64,000 nucleotides of DNA, taken from NCBI GenBank assembly GCA_004296885.1, contig SCVN01000004.1:62001-126000 (forward strand). Reading direction: 5' to 3'. Made by a program: the position numbers and the translations under genes. This DNA is from Nitrospirota bacterium (GTDB taxonomy: Bacteria > Nitrospirota > Nitrospiria > Nitrospirales > Nitrospiraceae). Positions 6,911-14,844 of this stretch are shown here, piece after piece. The notes beneath the pieces are model-generated. The model was not told where the DNA came from, ran no database searches, and saw only the letters and a list, made by a program, of their open reading frames with translations. How positions within the stretch are numbered: position 1 is the stretch's first letter; each line of letters opens with the position of its first letter.

Positions 6911-9523
6911 TCAGCTCTCCGATTCCTGTCGATCGCTCGGTCCTACCGGCAGCCGAATCATGAACGTGGCCCCCCGCCCCAGGTCGCTCTGGCAGGTGAG
7001 AGTCCCGCCGTGCTCCGTCACGATTCTGTGAGACATGGACAGTCCGAGCCCCGTCCCCTCTCCGACCGGCTTGGTCGTAAAGAACGGTTCAAAGACTCGG
7101 CTCAGATGCTCCGGGGCGATACCGAGGCCGTCGTCCTGGACGCGGATTTCGACCCAGGCTCTGCTTGAAGCCGGCGGGAGCACCGGGTGACGCGGCGACA
7201 CGGCGAGAGACGTCGTCACCGACAAGGTGCCGCGCCCCTGGGCGGTCATCGCCTGGCGCGCATTCGTGAACAGATTGAGCAGCACCTGGAGCAGTTCCTG
7301 AGGGTCCACCTCAACAAGCGGAAGGTCGGAGGCCAGGTTTCGACTGATGCTGATTCCGTGGATCAGGCAGTCGTTGGCCACCAACTCCAACCCCTGTTCC
7401 ACCACCACGTTGACCGCACAGGGCTCCCGATGCCTGCTCTGCGAGCGGGTCACGGCGAGGAACCGCCGCACCATCGCCGTGGCCCGCGCCACCGCCTCTC
7501 TCATGGCCGCAAAATCTTCTGCCAACCCTTCATACTCCTCGTCGCGGACCTTCTCGCTCGCCAAATCGAGATATCCGCTCAGCGCAAACAGCGGATTATT
7601 GATCTCATGCGAGACGCCGGCAATCAGCGTGCCTAGCGCCGCCATCTTCTCAGCCTGGCGGAGCTGTTGCTCCAATTTCTGCTCATGCCGTTGGCGCCGA
7701 TAGCGATCACAGAGGAGGCGGGCTGCCTCGATAAGGGTGTCGACCTGTTCGCACTCAGCCCCCGTATAGCCCCCAGGCCGGTTGGCGAGTCCGATCAGGC
7801 CGATCACCTCGGCCTCTCGCAGGATCGGCACCCCCAGGAACTGTCGCAGCGGAGGATGCCCGGGCGGAAGCCCTCCGGCTCGCGGATCGGCGGCCGGCTC
7901 GTTCGAGAGCACCACCTGCTTCCCCGTGATCGCCCGGCCGAAGAGATTGTTGAAGTTCGTAAACTCCAGATAGCCTTTCTCCTGATAGGTCCGGATGGCC
8001 TGCTCGTAAAACTCGCGGTGCTCCACTTGATCCCAGGCGAACCCTGTATGCGCCAGGATGCGCAGGACCGGCCCTTCCACCACGACCCCGATGAATCCGT
8101 ACTCGCTCTCAGTCTGTTGGAGTGTGACCCGCAGGAGCGATTCGCCGGCCTCCTTCCAATTTTCGAACTGCACGAGGCGCATGAGCGAGTCATTGATGGC
8201 ACCCAACTGCTCCGTCCTCTGACGGAGGTCCTTCTCCATCCGCTTGCGCTCGGTGATGTCCTCCATGAAACAGTAATGTCCTGTAAATCTCCCCGTGTCG
8301 TCATACGCTTTGACCATCACCACACGCTTGTAGAAGACCGAGCCATCCTTCCGCATGGTCCGGGCTTCGACCTCCCCTCTACCCCTGTCAAGCATTTGTT
8401 GGTAGGCCGCTCTCACGACCGCATGATCGTCATGGTGGACGGTCTGCTGCCAGCCTCTCCCGATCAACTCCTCGGGCGGATACCCGAGCATGTTGGCATA
8501 CATCGCATTGACTGCGAGATAACACCCCTGGGTGTCCAGGCGGGAGATGCCTTCCACCGCATGTTCCAGCGCAATGTTGGCACGGTGCAGATCCTCTTCT
8601 GCCCGCTTACGCCCCACAAACTGGCCGATCTGTCCGCCCAGCGCAGTGAGTATGTTCAGGAGGTCCTCACCCGGCTCACGAACCTGGGGGCTGAGGAAGA
8701 CCATCACCCCCTCCACCTCGCTCCCAACCCGAAGCGCAAAGGCAAACACCCCACGCAGCCCGCTGCGGACCGCGAGCGGGGCCACCGGACAGTCTGAAGC
8801 CCGTCCGACATCGGCGACCCAGGCCGGTTGGCCCGTGGCCCAGACCTGTCCCGGCAAGCCGACGCCGGGCGCGAGCGTCAATGGCCGAAGCTCCACCGCA
8901 AACTCCGTGGCCAGGCCTGGATGCCGCTCCCACACGGCGGCGCAACGCAGTACCCCGGCCGGATGGTCCACGCTCCAGAGCACCCCCACTTCCCAGCCAG
9001 TATGCTCGCCGATAATCCGTAACAGCTCCCGTGTGGCCTGGACCAGCGTGGAACTCTCGGCCAGGATTCGTGTGACGGCATACTGGATCACCAGACCGGA
9101 TTCTGTCTGCTTACGTTCGGTGATATCGGTGACGATGCCGCCGACGGCATACGGATGCCCGGCCTCATCGAACAGGGGAAACTTGCAGACCAAGTTGGTG
9201 TGTGGGCCGTCGTTGCATTGCATGACCTCTTCGAAGGTCATCGATGTCATGGCCTGAAGCACCTTGCGGTCATTGGCGAGGAAAGCGGCGGCCTGTTCGG
9301 GTGGGAAAATGTCCGCGTCCGTCCTGCCGAGAACCGAGCCCGAATCGGTGCGGAGGAACTTGTCAAATTGCCGGTTAACGAAGAGATAGCGCCCCCCCAG
9401 GTCTTTGACAAACATGATTGCCGAGCTGTGGTCTAGAAGAGACTGAAGCTGTGCCGCGCTCTCGCGCAACGCCTCCTCAGCCTGGCCTTCTTTGCCCACT
9501 TCGTCCGGCTGACTCCAGGACAC
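6911..9523 (-). CDS. Soluble PAS/GAF sensor histidine kinase
   Basis: 870 residues without membrane segments, so a cytoplasmic sensor. The order is a PAS domain (about 20-135), GAF (about 145-300), PAS (about 305-430), GAF (about 450-620), HisKA with GVSHEINNPL (phospho-acceptor His) and HATPase (NLFTNARQAM, GLGIAPEHLS, GEGTGLGLSMSH). The likely partner is the NtrC-type regulator 54 bases downstream. The start is GTG at 9523, chosen because GGAGAGG lies about 7 bases upstream; no better in-frame ATG is available. The first PAS domain closely resembles a PAS domain in the large hybrid kinase at 50803-54069 (shared FPP-QAAAF-ANDRKVLQ segment), which shows domain duplication between sensors. Confidence 0.9.
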   Translation of the reverse strand: MSWSQPDEVGKEGQAEEALRESAAQLQSLLDHSSAIMFVKDLGGRYLFVNRQFDKFLRTDSGSVLGRTDADIFPPEQAAAFLANDRKVLQAMTSMTFEEVMQCNDGPHTNLVCKFPLFDEAGHPYAVGGIVTDITERKQTESGLVIQYAVTRILAESSTLVQATRELLRIIGEHTGWEVGVLWSVDHPAGVLRCAAVWERHPGLATEFAVELRPLTLAPGVGLPGQVWATGQPAWVADVGRASDCPVAPLAVRSGLRGVFAFALRVGSEVEGVMVFLSPQVREPGEDLLNILTALGGQIGQFVGRKRAEEDLHRANIALEHAVEGISRLDTQGCYLAVNAMYANMLGYPPEELIGRGWQQTVHHDDHAVVRAAYQQMLDRGRGEVEARTMRKDGSVFYKRVVMVKAYDDTGRFTGHYCFMEDITERKRMEKDLRQRTEQLGAINDSLMRLVQFENWKEAGESLLRVTLQQTESEYGFIGVVVEGPVLRILAHTGFAWDQVEHREFYEQAIRTYQEKGYLEFTNFNNLFGRAITGKQVVLSNEPAADPRAGGLPPGHPPLRQFLGVPILREAEVIGLIGLANRPGGYTGAECEQVDTLIEAARLLCDRYRRQRHEQKLEQQLRQAEKMAALGTLIAGVSHEINNPLFALSGYLDLASEKVRDEEYEGLAEDFAAMREAVARATAMVRRFLAVTRSQSRHREPCAVNVVVEQGLELVANDCLIHGISISRNLASDLPLVEVDPQELLQVLLNLFTNARQAMTAQGRGTLSVTTSLAVSPRHPVLPPASSRAWVEIRVQDDGLGIAPEHLSRVFEPFFTTKPVGEGTGLGLSMSHRIVTEHGGTLTCQSDLGRGATFMIRLPVGPSDRQESES

Positions 9524-9842
9524 GGGCCACCTCTCCGTGATAGAAGTCGGTGGAAAGCTGTCGCCTCTCGATTGCTACTGGCTTGCCGCTGGAAACCGCC
9601 AGAAGCTATTCCAAAACTCACGATCATGCGTCGACACAGTCGGCACGAACGGCCCACCGCCAATATGTTCAAGGGGCCTTCGTTCACCCTGAGCATGGCG
9701 AAGAGTGCCGACGGATGTTGAACCAACTGCTCGGCAATTCAGCGAGGGAGCCCATCAAAAGCAATTATCCGGCCCCATGTAATCGAAAGAGCCGGTGCAT
9801 GCAAGCGAGGGACATATTGGAGACCCTAAAACCTCTCCGTCT
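9524..9842. other. Non-coding stretch between kinase gene and repeat module
   Basis: No open frame here has a ribosome site or a recognisable product on either strand. Around 9680-9710 the sequence TTCACCCTGAGCATGGCGAAG resembles a CCTGAGC...CGAAG-type intergenic motif seen in many bacteria, given from memory. The promoter of the downstream kinase must lie here but I could not identify convincing -35/-10 boxes. Confidence 0.4.
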
Positions 9843-9881
9843 GCATTTGATCGAAGAGGCCGGTTCAAGCGGAGCTTGGTA
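9843..9881. repeat. 40-base repeat module abutting the tRNA 3' end
   Basis: Read on the minus strand, directly after the tRNA CCA end, the sequence TACCAAGCTCCGCTTGAACC continues into a TTCGATCA stretch. A near copy, differing at only a few positions, lies on the plus strand at about 50660-50698 inside a palindromic element. It is the only part of that element present here. Confidence 0.6.
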
Positions 9882-9957
9882 TGGTGGAGGGCAGGGGATT
9901 TGAACCCCCGACCCCGACGTTGCGAACGTCGTGCTCTCCCAACTGAGCTAGCCCCCC
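9882..9957 (-). tRNA. tRNA-Ala (anticodon CGC)
   Basis: 76 bases fold into a full cloverleaf. The acceptor arms are GGGGGGC and GCCCTCC with one G-U pair, the D arm is GCTC/GAGC, the anticodon stem is CGACG/CGTCG with loop TTCGCAA, and the T loop is TTCAAAT. The terminal CCA is encoded. Anticodon CGC reads the GCG alanine codon. The gene lies 60 bases after purN on the same strand. Its 3' end directly abuts a sequence repeated elsewhere in the window. Confidence 0.97.
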
Positions 9958-10017
9958 ACCCGATGATGGGCATTATACACGAGTAGATTTGATCCCTGCC
10001 AGCGGAAGTTGCGGCGA

Positions 10018-10680
10018 CTAAGCAGGACTGACCAGCGCTGCCGTTCCCTGGGCTGAGGCCCCCGCGACCAGTACCCTCCGGCCGTCCACTTTCAGCTTCC
10101 CTTCCGCATAGAGTTGGATGGCCTTCGGATAGAGCTTATGCTCCTGCACCAGGATGCGAGCCGCCAGAGTCTCCGGCGTATCCCCATCGAGGATCGGCAC
10201 GGCGGCCTGAATGATGATCGGGCCCTCGTCCACCCCCTCCGTAACGAAATGCACGGTGCAGCCGGCGATCTTCACCCCCCAGTCCAGCGCCTTCTTCTGC
10301 ACTTCCAGACCTGGGAACGACGGGAGCAGCGACGGGTGGATGTTCATCATCCGGTTCGCGTAGGCGTTGATCAGAACCGACGTGACGATCTTCATGTAGC
10401 CGGCCAGGATGACCAGCTCGACCTTGTGTTTCCCCAGCACCTCCAGAATGGCCCGGTCATAGGCTTCGCGCGCGTCCGGACGGTCTTTGAACGGCTTCGG
10501 GTCCAGGAAATGGGTTTCAATCCGGTGCTTGCGGGCCCGTTCCAAGGCGACCGCATCCTGCTTGTTGGACAGGACGAGCGCGATCTCGGCCTGGAGTGTC
10601 CCGGCTTCGATCGCGTCGATGATGGCCTGGAGGTTGGAGCCCCGCCCGGACGCGAGGACGCCGAGCCGCAGTTTAGACAT
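10018..10680 (-). CDS. purN: Phosphoribosylglycinamide formyltransferase
   Basis: 220 residues, the normal length. It transfers the formyl group of 10-formyl-tetrahydrofolate to GAR in purine synthesis. The phosphate-binding start [13 protein letters not shown], the catalytic [13 protein letters not shown] (Asn and His) and the Asp-containing [10 protein letters not shown] motif are all present. ATG 10680 is the start; the open frame extends further upstream only within purM. The last 8 bases of purM overlap the purN start, so the two are translated as a coupled pair, a common purM-purN arrangement. A short extra C-terminal tail ([14 protein letters not shown]) is unremarkable. Confidence 0.96.
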   Translation of the reverse strand: MSKLRLGVLASGRGSNLQAIIDAIEAGTLQAEIALVLSNKQDAVALERARKHRIETHFLDPKPFKDRPDAREAYDRAILEVLGKHKVELVILAGYMKIVTSVLINAYANRMMNIHPSLLPSFPGLEVQKKALDWGVKIAGCTVHFVTEGVDEGPIIIQAAVPILDGDTPETLAARILVQEHKLYPKAIQLYAEGKLKVDGRRVLVAGASAQGTAALVSPA

Positions 10681-11707
10681 AGGCGACGCTCTTCTCCCCT
10701 GCCGGTCCCGCCACGATCTCGCCGATTCGGTAGCCCCGGTCTCCCAGCTCAATCGCCCGGCGGATCACGGCCTCAGCCTGGTCGGGCGACACGACCAGGA
10801 CCAGCCCGATGCCCATGTTGAAGACCCGGTACATTTCTTCCTGCTCCACCTTGCCCATCGTGCCCAGCATGGCACACAAGGGCGGCACGGGCCAGGCGCC
10901 GCGTTTCAACTGCGCCACACAGCCATCGGGCAACACACGAGGGAGGTTTTCAGTGAGCCCTCCGCCGGTAATATGAGCGATGCCTTTGATGTGAAACTCG
11001 GCGGCCAGGGTCAGGATCTGCTTGGCATAGATCCTGGTCGGCGTCAGCAAGGCTTCTCCCAATGTCCGGTCCAAATCGGCCGGCTTGCTCGTGAGGGACA
11101 GCTTGCCTTCTTCCAGCAACACGCGCCGCGCCAGCGAATAGCCGTTGCTGTGCAAGCCGGTCGAGGCCAGCCCGATCACGGCATCGCCCGGTTTGATGGC
11201 ACGCCCGTCGATGATCTTGGGCCGGTCCACCACGCCGACGGCAAAGCCGGCCAGGTCATACTCCCCTTCCGGATAGAAGGAGGGCATCTCGGCCGTCTCC
11301 CCGCCGATCAAGGCGCAGCCGGCCTGCCGGCACCCCTCGGCCACCCCCTTCACGACCGCTTCGGCCTTGGCGACGGCCAGTTTGCCCGTCGCAAAGTAAT
11401 CCAGAAAGAAGAGGGGCTCGGCGCCGCTGACCGCCACGTCGTTCACACACATGGCGACCAGGTCGATCCCCACCGTGTCGTGCTTGTCCATGAGGAAGGC
11501 GATCTTGAGCTTGGTCCCGACCCCGTCCGTGCCGGACACCAGCACCGGTTCTTTGTATTTCTCGGCCTGGAAACGGAACAGGCCGCCGAACCCGCCCAGG
11601 TCCGTCATCACTTCCGGCCGGAACGTCGTACGGACCAGCGGTATGATCCGGCGGACGAGTTCGTCCCCGGCTTCGATATCCACGCCCGCCTGTCGATAGG
11701 TCGTCAT
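10673..11707 (-). CDS. purM: Phosphoribosylformylglycinamidine cyclo-ligase (AIR synthetase)
   Basis: 344 residues, the usual size. It closes the imidazole ring of FGAM with ATP to give AIR. Typical features are the N-terminal [11 protein letters not shown], the ATP-binding [42 protein letters not shown] and the C-terminal [16 protein letters not shown] and FNMGIGLV motifs. It is the first gene of the purM-purN pair and overlaps purN by 8 bases. The 69 bases between it and the upstream palindromic element must hold the promoter, but no clear boxes were found. Confidence 0.96.
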   Translation of the reverse strand: MTTYRQAGVDIEAGDELVRRIIPLVRTTFRPEVMTDLGGFGGLFRFQAEKYKEPVLVSGTDGVGTKLKIAFLMDKHDTVGIDLVAMCVNDVAVSGAEPLFFLDYFATGKLAVAKAEAVVKGVAEGCRQAGCALIGGETAEMPSFYPEGEYDLAGFAVGVVDRPKIIDGRAIKPGDAVIGLASTGLHSNGYSLARRVLLEEGKLSLTSKPADLDRTLGEALLTPTRIYAKQILTLAAEFHIKGIAHITGGGLTENLPRVLPDGCVAQLKRGAWPVPPLCAMLGTMGKVEQEEMYRVFNMGIGLVLVVSPDQAEAVIRRAIELGDRGYRIGEIVAGPAGEKSVAYV

Positions 11708-11776
11708 TGGTTGCTGCTCGTAAGAGAAATGGAGTGCGGCATCTTACCGAAGCCCTGCTCAAAGATCAACGTACAC

Positions 11777-11901
11777 AGGATGCTCAAAAAGGCCACCCAA
11801 CGAGGCCGCAGGGAAGCTCGGCCCCCGAGGCGTACGCGGGGAGGGTACGTTGAGGGGGACGAGCGACTGAGAACAAAGTTGGGGGCCTTTTTCAGCATCC
11901 T
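11777..11901. repeat. 125-bp palindromic element with ~24-bp terminal inverted repeats (copy A)
   Basis: The left end AGGATGCTCAAAAAGGCC and the inverted right end AGGATGCTGAAAAAGGCC match over about 24 bases, and the internal halves also pair imperfectly around GCGTACGC (11830-11837). A related 188-bp copy lies at 50603-50790. The last bases supply the stop codon (TAG) of the rlmD-like gene. This looks like a small non-autonomous mobile or REP-like element; no transposase is nearby. Confidence 0.75.
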
Positions 11902-13249
11902 AACGGAGCAGTTCGACGAGGGTTTCAATGTGGGCCGTCTGCGGAAACATATCGAAGGCCTGCAGCCGCGCCACCTTGTATCCGCCGCCGGCCAGGCGCC
12001 CCAGATCGCGCGCCAGCGTCGCCGGATCGCAGGACAGGTAGAGCAGCCGCCCCGTCCCGACTCGCAGCAACTCCTGGACACAGTCCGAACTCAAGCCGGT
12101 GCGGGGCGGGTCCATGAGGATGAGGTCATACTCGCCCGGTTGCACCTCCGTCAGCATCGCCTCGGCCGTAAGCGGCCGGAACCGGCAGCGGCCGATGTGG
12201 TTCACCTTCGCGGCGTGGCGGCAATCGGCCAGCGCGGCCTCGTTCGCCTCCACTTCGGTGACCAGCGCGCCGGCGCGGGCCAGGGGCAGCCCCAGCATAC
12301 CAATACCGGCATACAATTCCAGCACCCGCACCCCCTCCAACGAGCCCACCCAGCTGGCTATCGTCTTGGACAACACCTCCGCTAGGCGCCAGTTGGTCTG
12401 CATGAACGACCGGTCACTGATTCTGAAGGTCACCTCGTCCAATCGGTCTTCGATCCAGTCCTGACCCTGCACCCAGCGTTTGCCGTTCTGGGCCACGAGC
12501 ACCTGTCCCACGAGCTTCGGCAGGTCCTGAAACAGTTCGAAGACGGTCTGCGCTTCATCCGGTTTGGCCGGTCCCGTGTGATGGATCAACAGCAGCGACC
12601 CGGATGAGAGCGCGTAGCGGATCTCCACCGATTCCAGATGCAGCGACAGGCGCTTTCCCTTGGCCAGCCGATCTTCGACCAGGGCCGCGGCCTTGCGCAT
12701 CGGTTCGGAGGCCAACAGACATCCGGCAGCGGGCACCGGCTCGTGCGATCCCTCCCGATGAAACCCCAACGCCAGGCGATTCCCTTGCCCCTGCTCTTTC
12801 TCTTGCCCTGGCCTCTTCTCCTGGGCCTTCTTCTGGTCCTTCACCGGGCGAAAGACCATGAACCGGACCGTGCTGCGATAGCCATAGGGGTCGGGAGAGG
12901 GAATCACCGGAGGCAGGCCGTCCACCATGACCTTGCCCACGCGGGCCAACGTCTCTTGCAGGATCGCCCGCTTCTGAACGAGTTGCGCCTCATAGCCAAG
13001 GTGCTGCAACTGGCAGCCCCCGCACTGCTCGTAGACAGGGCAAGGCGCCGCCACCCGATCCGGCGAGGCCACCAACACCTTTCCGACCGTCGCCTCCTGA
13101 ACGCCCTTGTGCTTGGCCCCCTCCACCAGCGACACAGTCTCGCCCGGGATCGCCCCGCGCACGAGCACGACCTTCCCGTCCTGACGCACGAGACCACGCC
13201 CCCCCTGGACGAGCTTTTCAATGGTCACGGTCCGAATTGTCTCAGCCAT
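11900..13249 (-). CDS. rlmD: RlmD/TrmA-family 23S rRNA (uracil-5-)-methyltransferase
   Basis: 449 residues. A TRAM RNA-binding domain (about 1-60) is followed by the [4Fe-4S] cysteines (PCPVYEQCGGCQLQH), the SAM-binding LELYAGIGMLGLPLA, DPPRTGLSS and the catalytic Cys in YLSCDPATLARDL. It should make m5U in 23S rRNA; whether it is RlmC- or RlmD-like cannot be settled by eye. An unusual charged insertion rich in Lys, Glu and Gln (about residues 137-158) interrupts the domain between the cluster and the catalytic part. The stop codon TAG lies in the end of the adjacent palindromic element, so the C-terminus may have been trimmed or extended by its insertion. ATG 13249 follows AAGGAT. Confidence 0.9.
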   Translation of the reverse strand: MAETIRTVTIEKLVQGGRGLVRQDGKVVLVRGAIPGETVSLVEGAKHKGVQEATVGKVLVASPDRVAAPCPVYEQCGGCQLQHLGYEAQLVQKRAILQETLARVGKVMVDGLPPVIPSPDPYGYRSTVRFMVFRPVKDQKKAQEKRPGQEKEQGQGNRLALGFHREGSHEPVPAAGCLLASEPMRKAAALVEDRLAKGKRLSLHLESVEIRYALSSGSLLLIHHTGPAKPDEAQTVFELFQDLPKLVGQVLVAQNGKRWVQGQDWIEDRLDEVTFRISDRSFMQTNWRLAEVLSKTIASWVGSLEGVRVLELYAGIGMLGLPLARAGALVTEVEANEAALADCRHAAKVNHIGRCRFRPLTAEAMLTEVQPGEYDLILMDPPRTGLSSDCVQELLRVGTGRLLYLSCDPATLARDLGRLAGGGYKVARLQAFDMFPQTAHIETLVELLR

Positions 13250-13358
13250 GATGCATAATCCTTAAAAAAAACGGTTGTTCGTTGCATGATGCCGGAAATG
13301 ACGAACACATCCGGCACCGGCAAGAGAAGAGGGGCAGAACCTCTTGCAGGCAATCAGC

Positions 13359-14744
13359 CTAGTGCTCGGGCCGCAGCTCGATGTTCAGCAGTTTGATCTT
13401 CCGATGCAGGTGGCTGCGTTCGATCTTGAGCTCGTCGGCCGTGCGGGAAACGTTCCAACTGTGCTCGCGGAGTTTGCGGGCGATATAGTCCCGCTCGAAG
13501 GCATTGCGGGCGTCCTTGAGCGAGTCGTAGGACTGGCCGGCCAACGCCACGGATCCGGCCGTCGCTCCGGCTGCCGCAGGCTTGGCTTGCAGAAACCCTT
13601 CGATGTCAGAGGCCTCGATCACCGGCCCCGGCACCATGATCAACAGCCGCTCGATCAGGTTGCGCAGCTCGCGGATGTTCCCCGGCCACTCATAGGCCTG
13701 CAGCACTCCCAGCGCCCCCGCCTCCACGTCCTTGAGCTTCAACCCCTGCTCCTCCGCCGCCATGTGCAGAAAATGTTGAACCAGCAGCGGAATGTCCTCC
13801 CGCCGCTCGCGCAGCGGGGGCACCTCGATCGGCAGCACGTTCAGCCGGTAGAACAAGTCTTCGCGAAAGTTGCCCTTCTCGATCTCCTTGGCCAGGTTCT
13901 TGTTCGACGCCGCAATCACCCGCACGTCCACCTTGATCAGCTTGTTGCCGCCGACGCGCGTGAACTGCTGCTCCTGCAGCACCCGCAGCACCTTGGCCTG
14001 GGTGCTCAGGCTCATGTCCCCGATCTCGTCCAGGAACAACGTGCCCCCGTCCGCCTGTTCGAACTGCCCCCGCTTCTGCGTCGTAGCCCCGGTGAACGAA
14101 CCCCGCTCGTGCCCCAGCAACTCGCTTTCGATCAGGGTCTCCGGGATCGCCGCGCAGTTGACCGCCACGAAGGGCTTGTCCCGTCGCGGGCTGGCCATAT
14201 GAATCGCCCGGGCCACCAGCTCCTTGCCGGTGCCGTTCTCCCCGGCGAGCAGGACCCGGCCGGTGGTGGGGCCGGCGGTCTCAATCAATTGCCGCAGCTT
14301 TTGCATGGCCGGAGACGTCCCCACCAATTCGAACCGCCGCGCGACCGTCGTCCGCAGCTTGAGATTTTCCTCTTCCAGGCGGTGCTGATCCAACGCGTGC
14401 CGGACCCGCAGCATGATGTTGTCCAGCGAGAGGGGCTTCTCGATGTAATCGTAGGCCCCCAGCTTGATGGCTTTCACCGCCGTCTCGATAGATCCGTGGC
14501 CCGACATCATCATGACCTGGAATTTCGGGGCCTGTTCCCGGATCTTTTTCAAGGTCTCCAGCCCGTCCATCTCGGGCATCCAAATGTCCAGCAACACAAG
14601 GTCGGGCGGCTCGCCGGCGATCATCTTGAGCGCCTCGGCGCCGCTCTTGGCGACCGACACTTGATAGCCTTCATCCTCGAGAATCCGGCTGACGCTGCTG
14701 AGGATGCCCGGCTCGTCGTCCACGATCAGAATCGATTCAGCCAT
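13359..14744 (-). CDS. ntrX: NtrX-like sigma-54 response regulator
   Basis: 461 residues: receiver (1-120, Asp53 in LLDIWMPEMDG, typical of NtrX), AAA+ domain with GENGTGKE, sigma-54 loop GSFTGA, Walker B GGTLFLDEIGDM, arginine finger FREDLFYRLN and sensor WPGNIREL, then a Fis-type helix-turn-helix (WNVSRTADELKIERSHLHRK). Together with the upstream NtrY-like kinase it forms a system known in other bacteria to act in nitrogen, redox or envelope regulation; the signal in this organism is unknown. The genes are separated by about 100 bases that contain a heptamer tract. The stop is followed by a possible hairpin (TGCCGGA/TCCGGCA, about 13286-13312). Confidence 0.9.
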   Translation of the reverse strand: MAESILIVDDEPGILSSVSRILEDEGYQVSVAKSGAEALKMIAGEPPDLVLLDIWMPEMDGLETLKKIREQAPKFQVMMMSGHGSIETAVKAIKLGAYDYIEKPLSLDNIMLRVRHALDQHRLEEENLKLRTTVARRFELVGTSPAMQKLRQLIETAGPTTGRVLLAGENGTGKELVARAIHMASPRRDKPFVAVNCAAIPETLIESELLGHERGSFTGATTQKRGQFEQADGGTLFLDEIGDMSLSTQAKVLRVLQEQQFTRVGGNKLIKVDVRVIAASNKNLAKEIEKGNFREDLFYRLNVLPIEVPPLRERREDIPLLVQHFLHMAAEEQGLKLKDVEAGALGVLQAYEWPGNIRELRNLIERLLIMVPGPVIEASDIEGFLQAKPAAAGATAGSVALAGQSYDSLKDARNAFERDYIARKLREHSWNVSRTADELKIERSHLHRKIKLLNIELRPEH

Positions 14745-14753
14745 GAACCCCTC

Positions 14754-14838
14754 GTGAAAAGTGAACTGTGAACTGTGAACGGTATAGGACTTCGTCTGTC
14801 CTTGTTCGACTTCTCACTTTTAACCTTTTACCTTTCAC
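14754..14838. repeat. Heptamer tract between ntrY and ntrX (inverted arrays)
   Basis: The left array has four 7-base units (GTGAAAA, GTGAACT, GTGAACT, GTGAACG; 14754-14781). The right array has four units of the opposite polarity (TTCTCAC, TTTTAAC, CTTTTAC, CTTTCAC; 14811-14838). The arrays are imperfect inverted repeats of each other, so the transcript between the two genes could fold. It belongs to the 7-base-period family seen at five other gene borders here. Confidence 0.8.
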
Positions 14839-14844
14839 GCACTT

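Noticed and set aside
10487-12385. Open frame of about 630 codons on the plus strand across purN, purM and rlmD
   Set aside because: Crosses three clear genes on the other strand and a repeat; no independent evidence.
13250-13358. Rho-independent terminator between ntrX and the rlmD-like gene
   Set aside because: A 7-bp stem exists, but the run of eight T residues is more than 20 bases away and overlaps the next ribosome site region.
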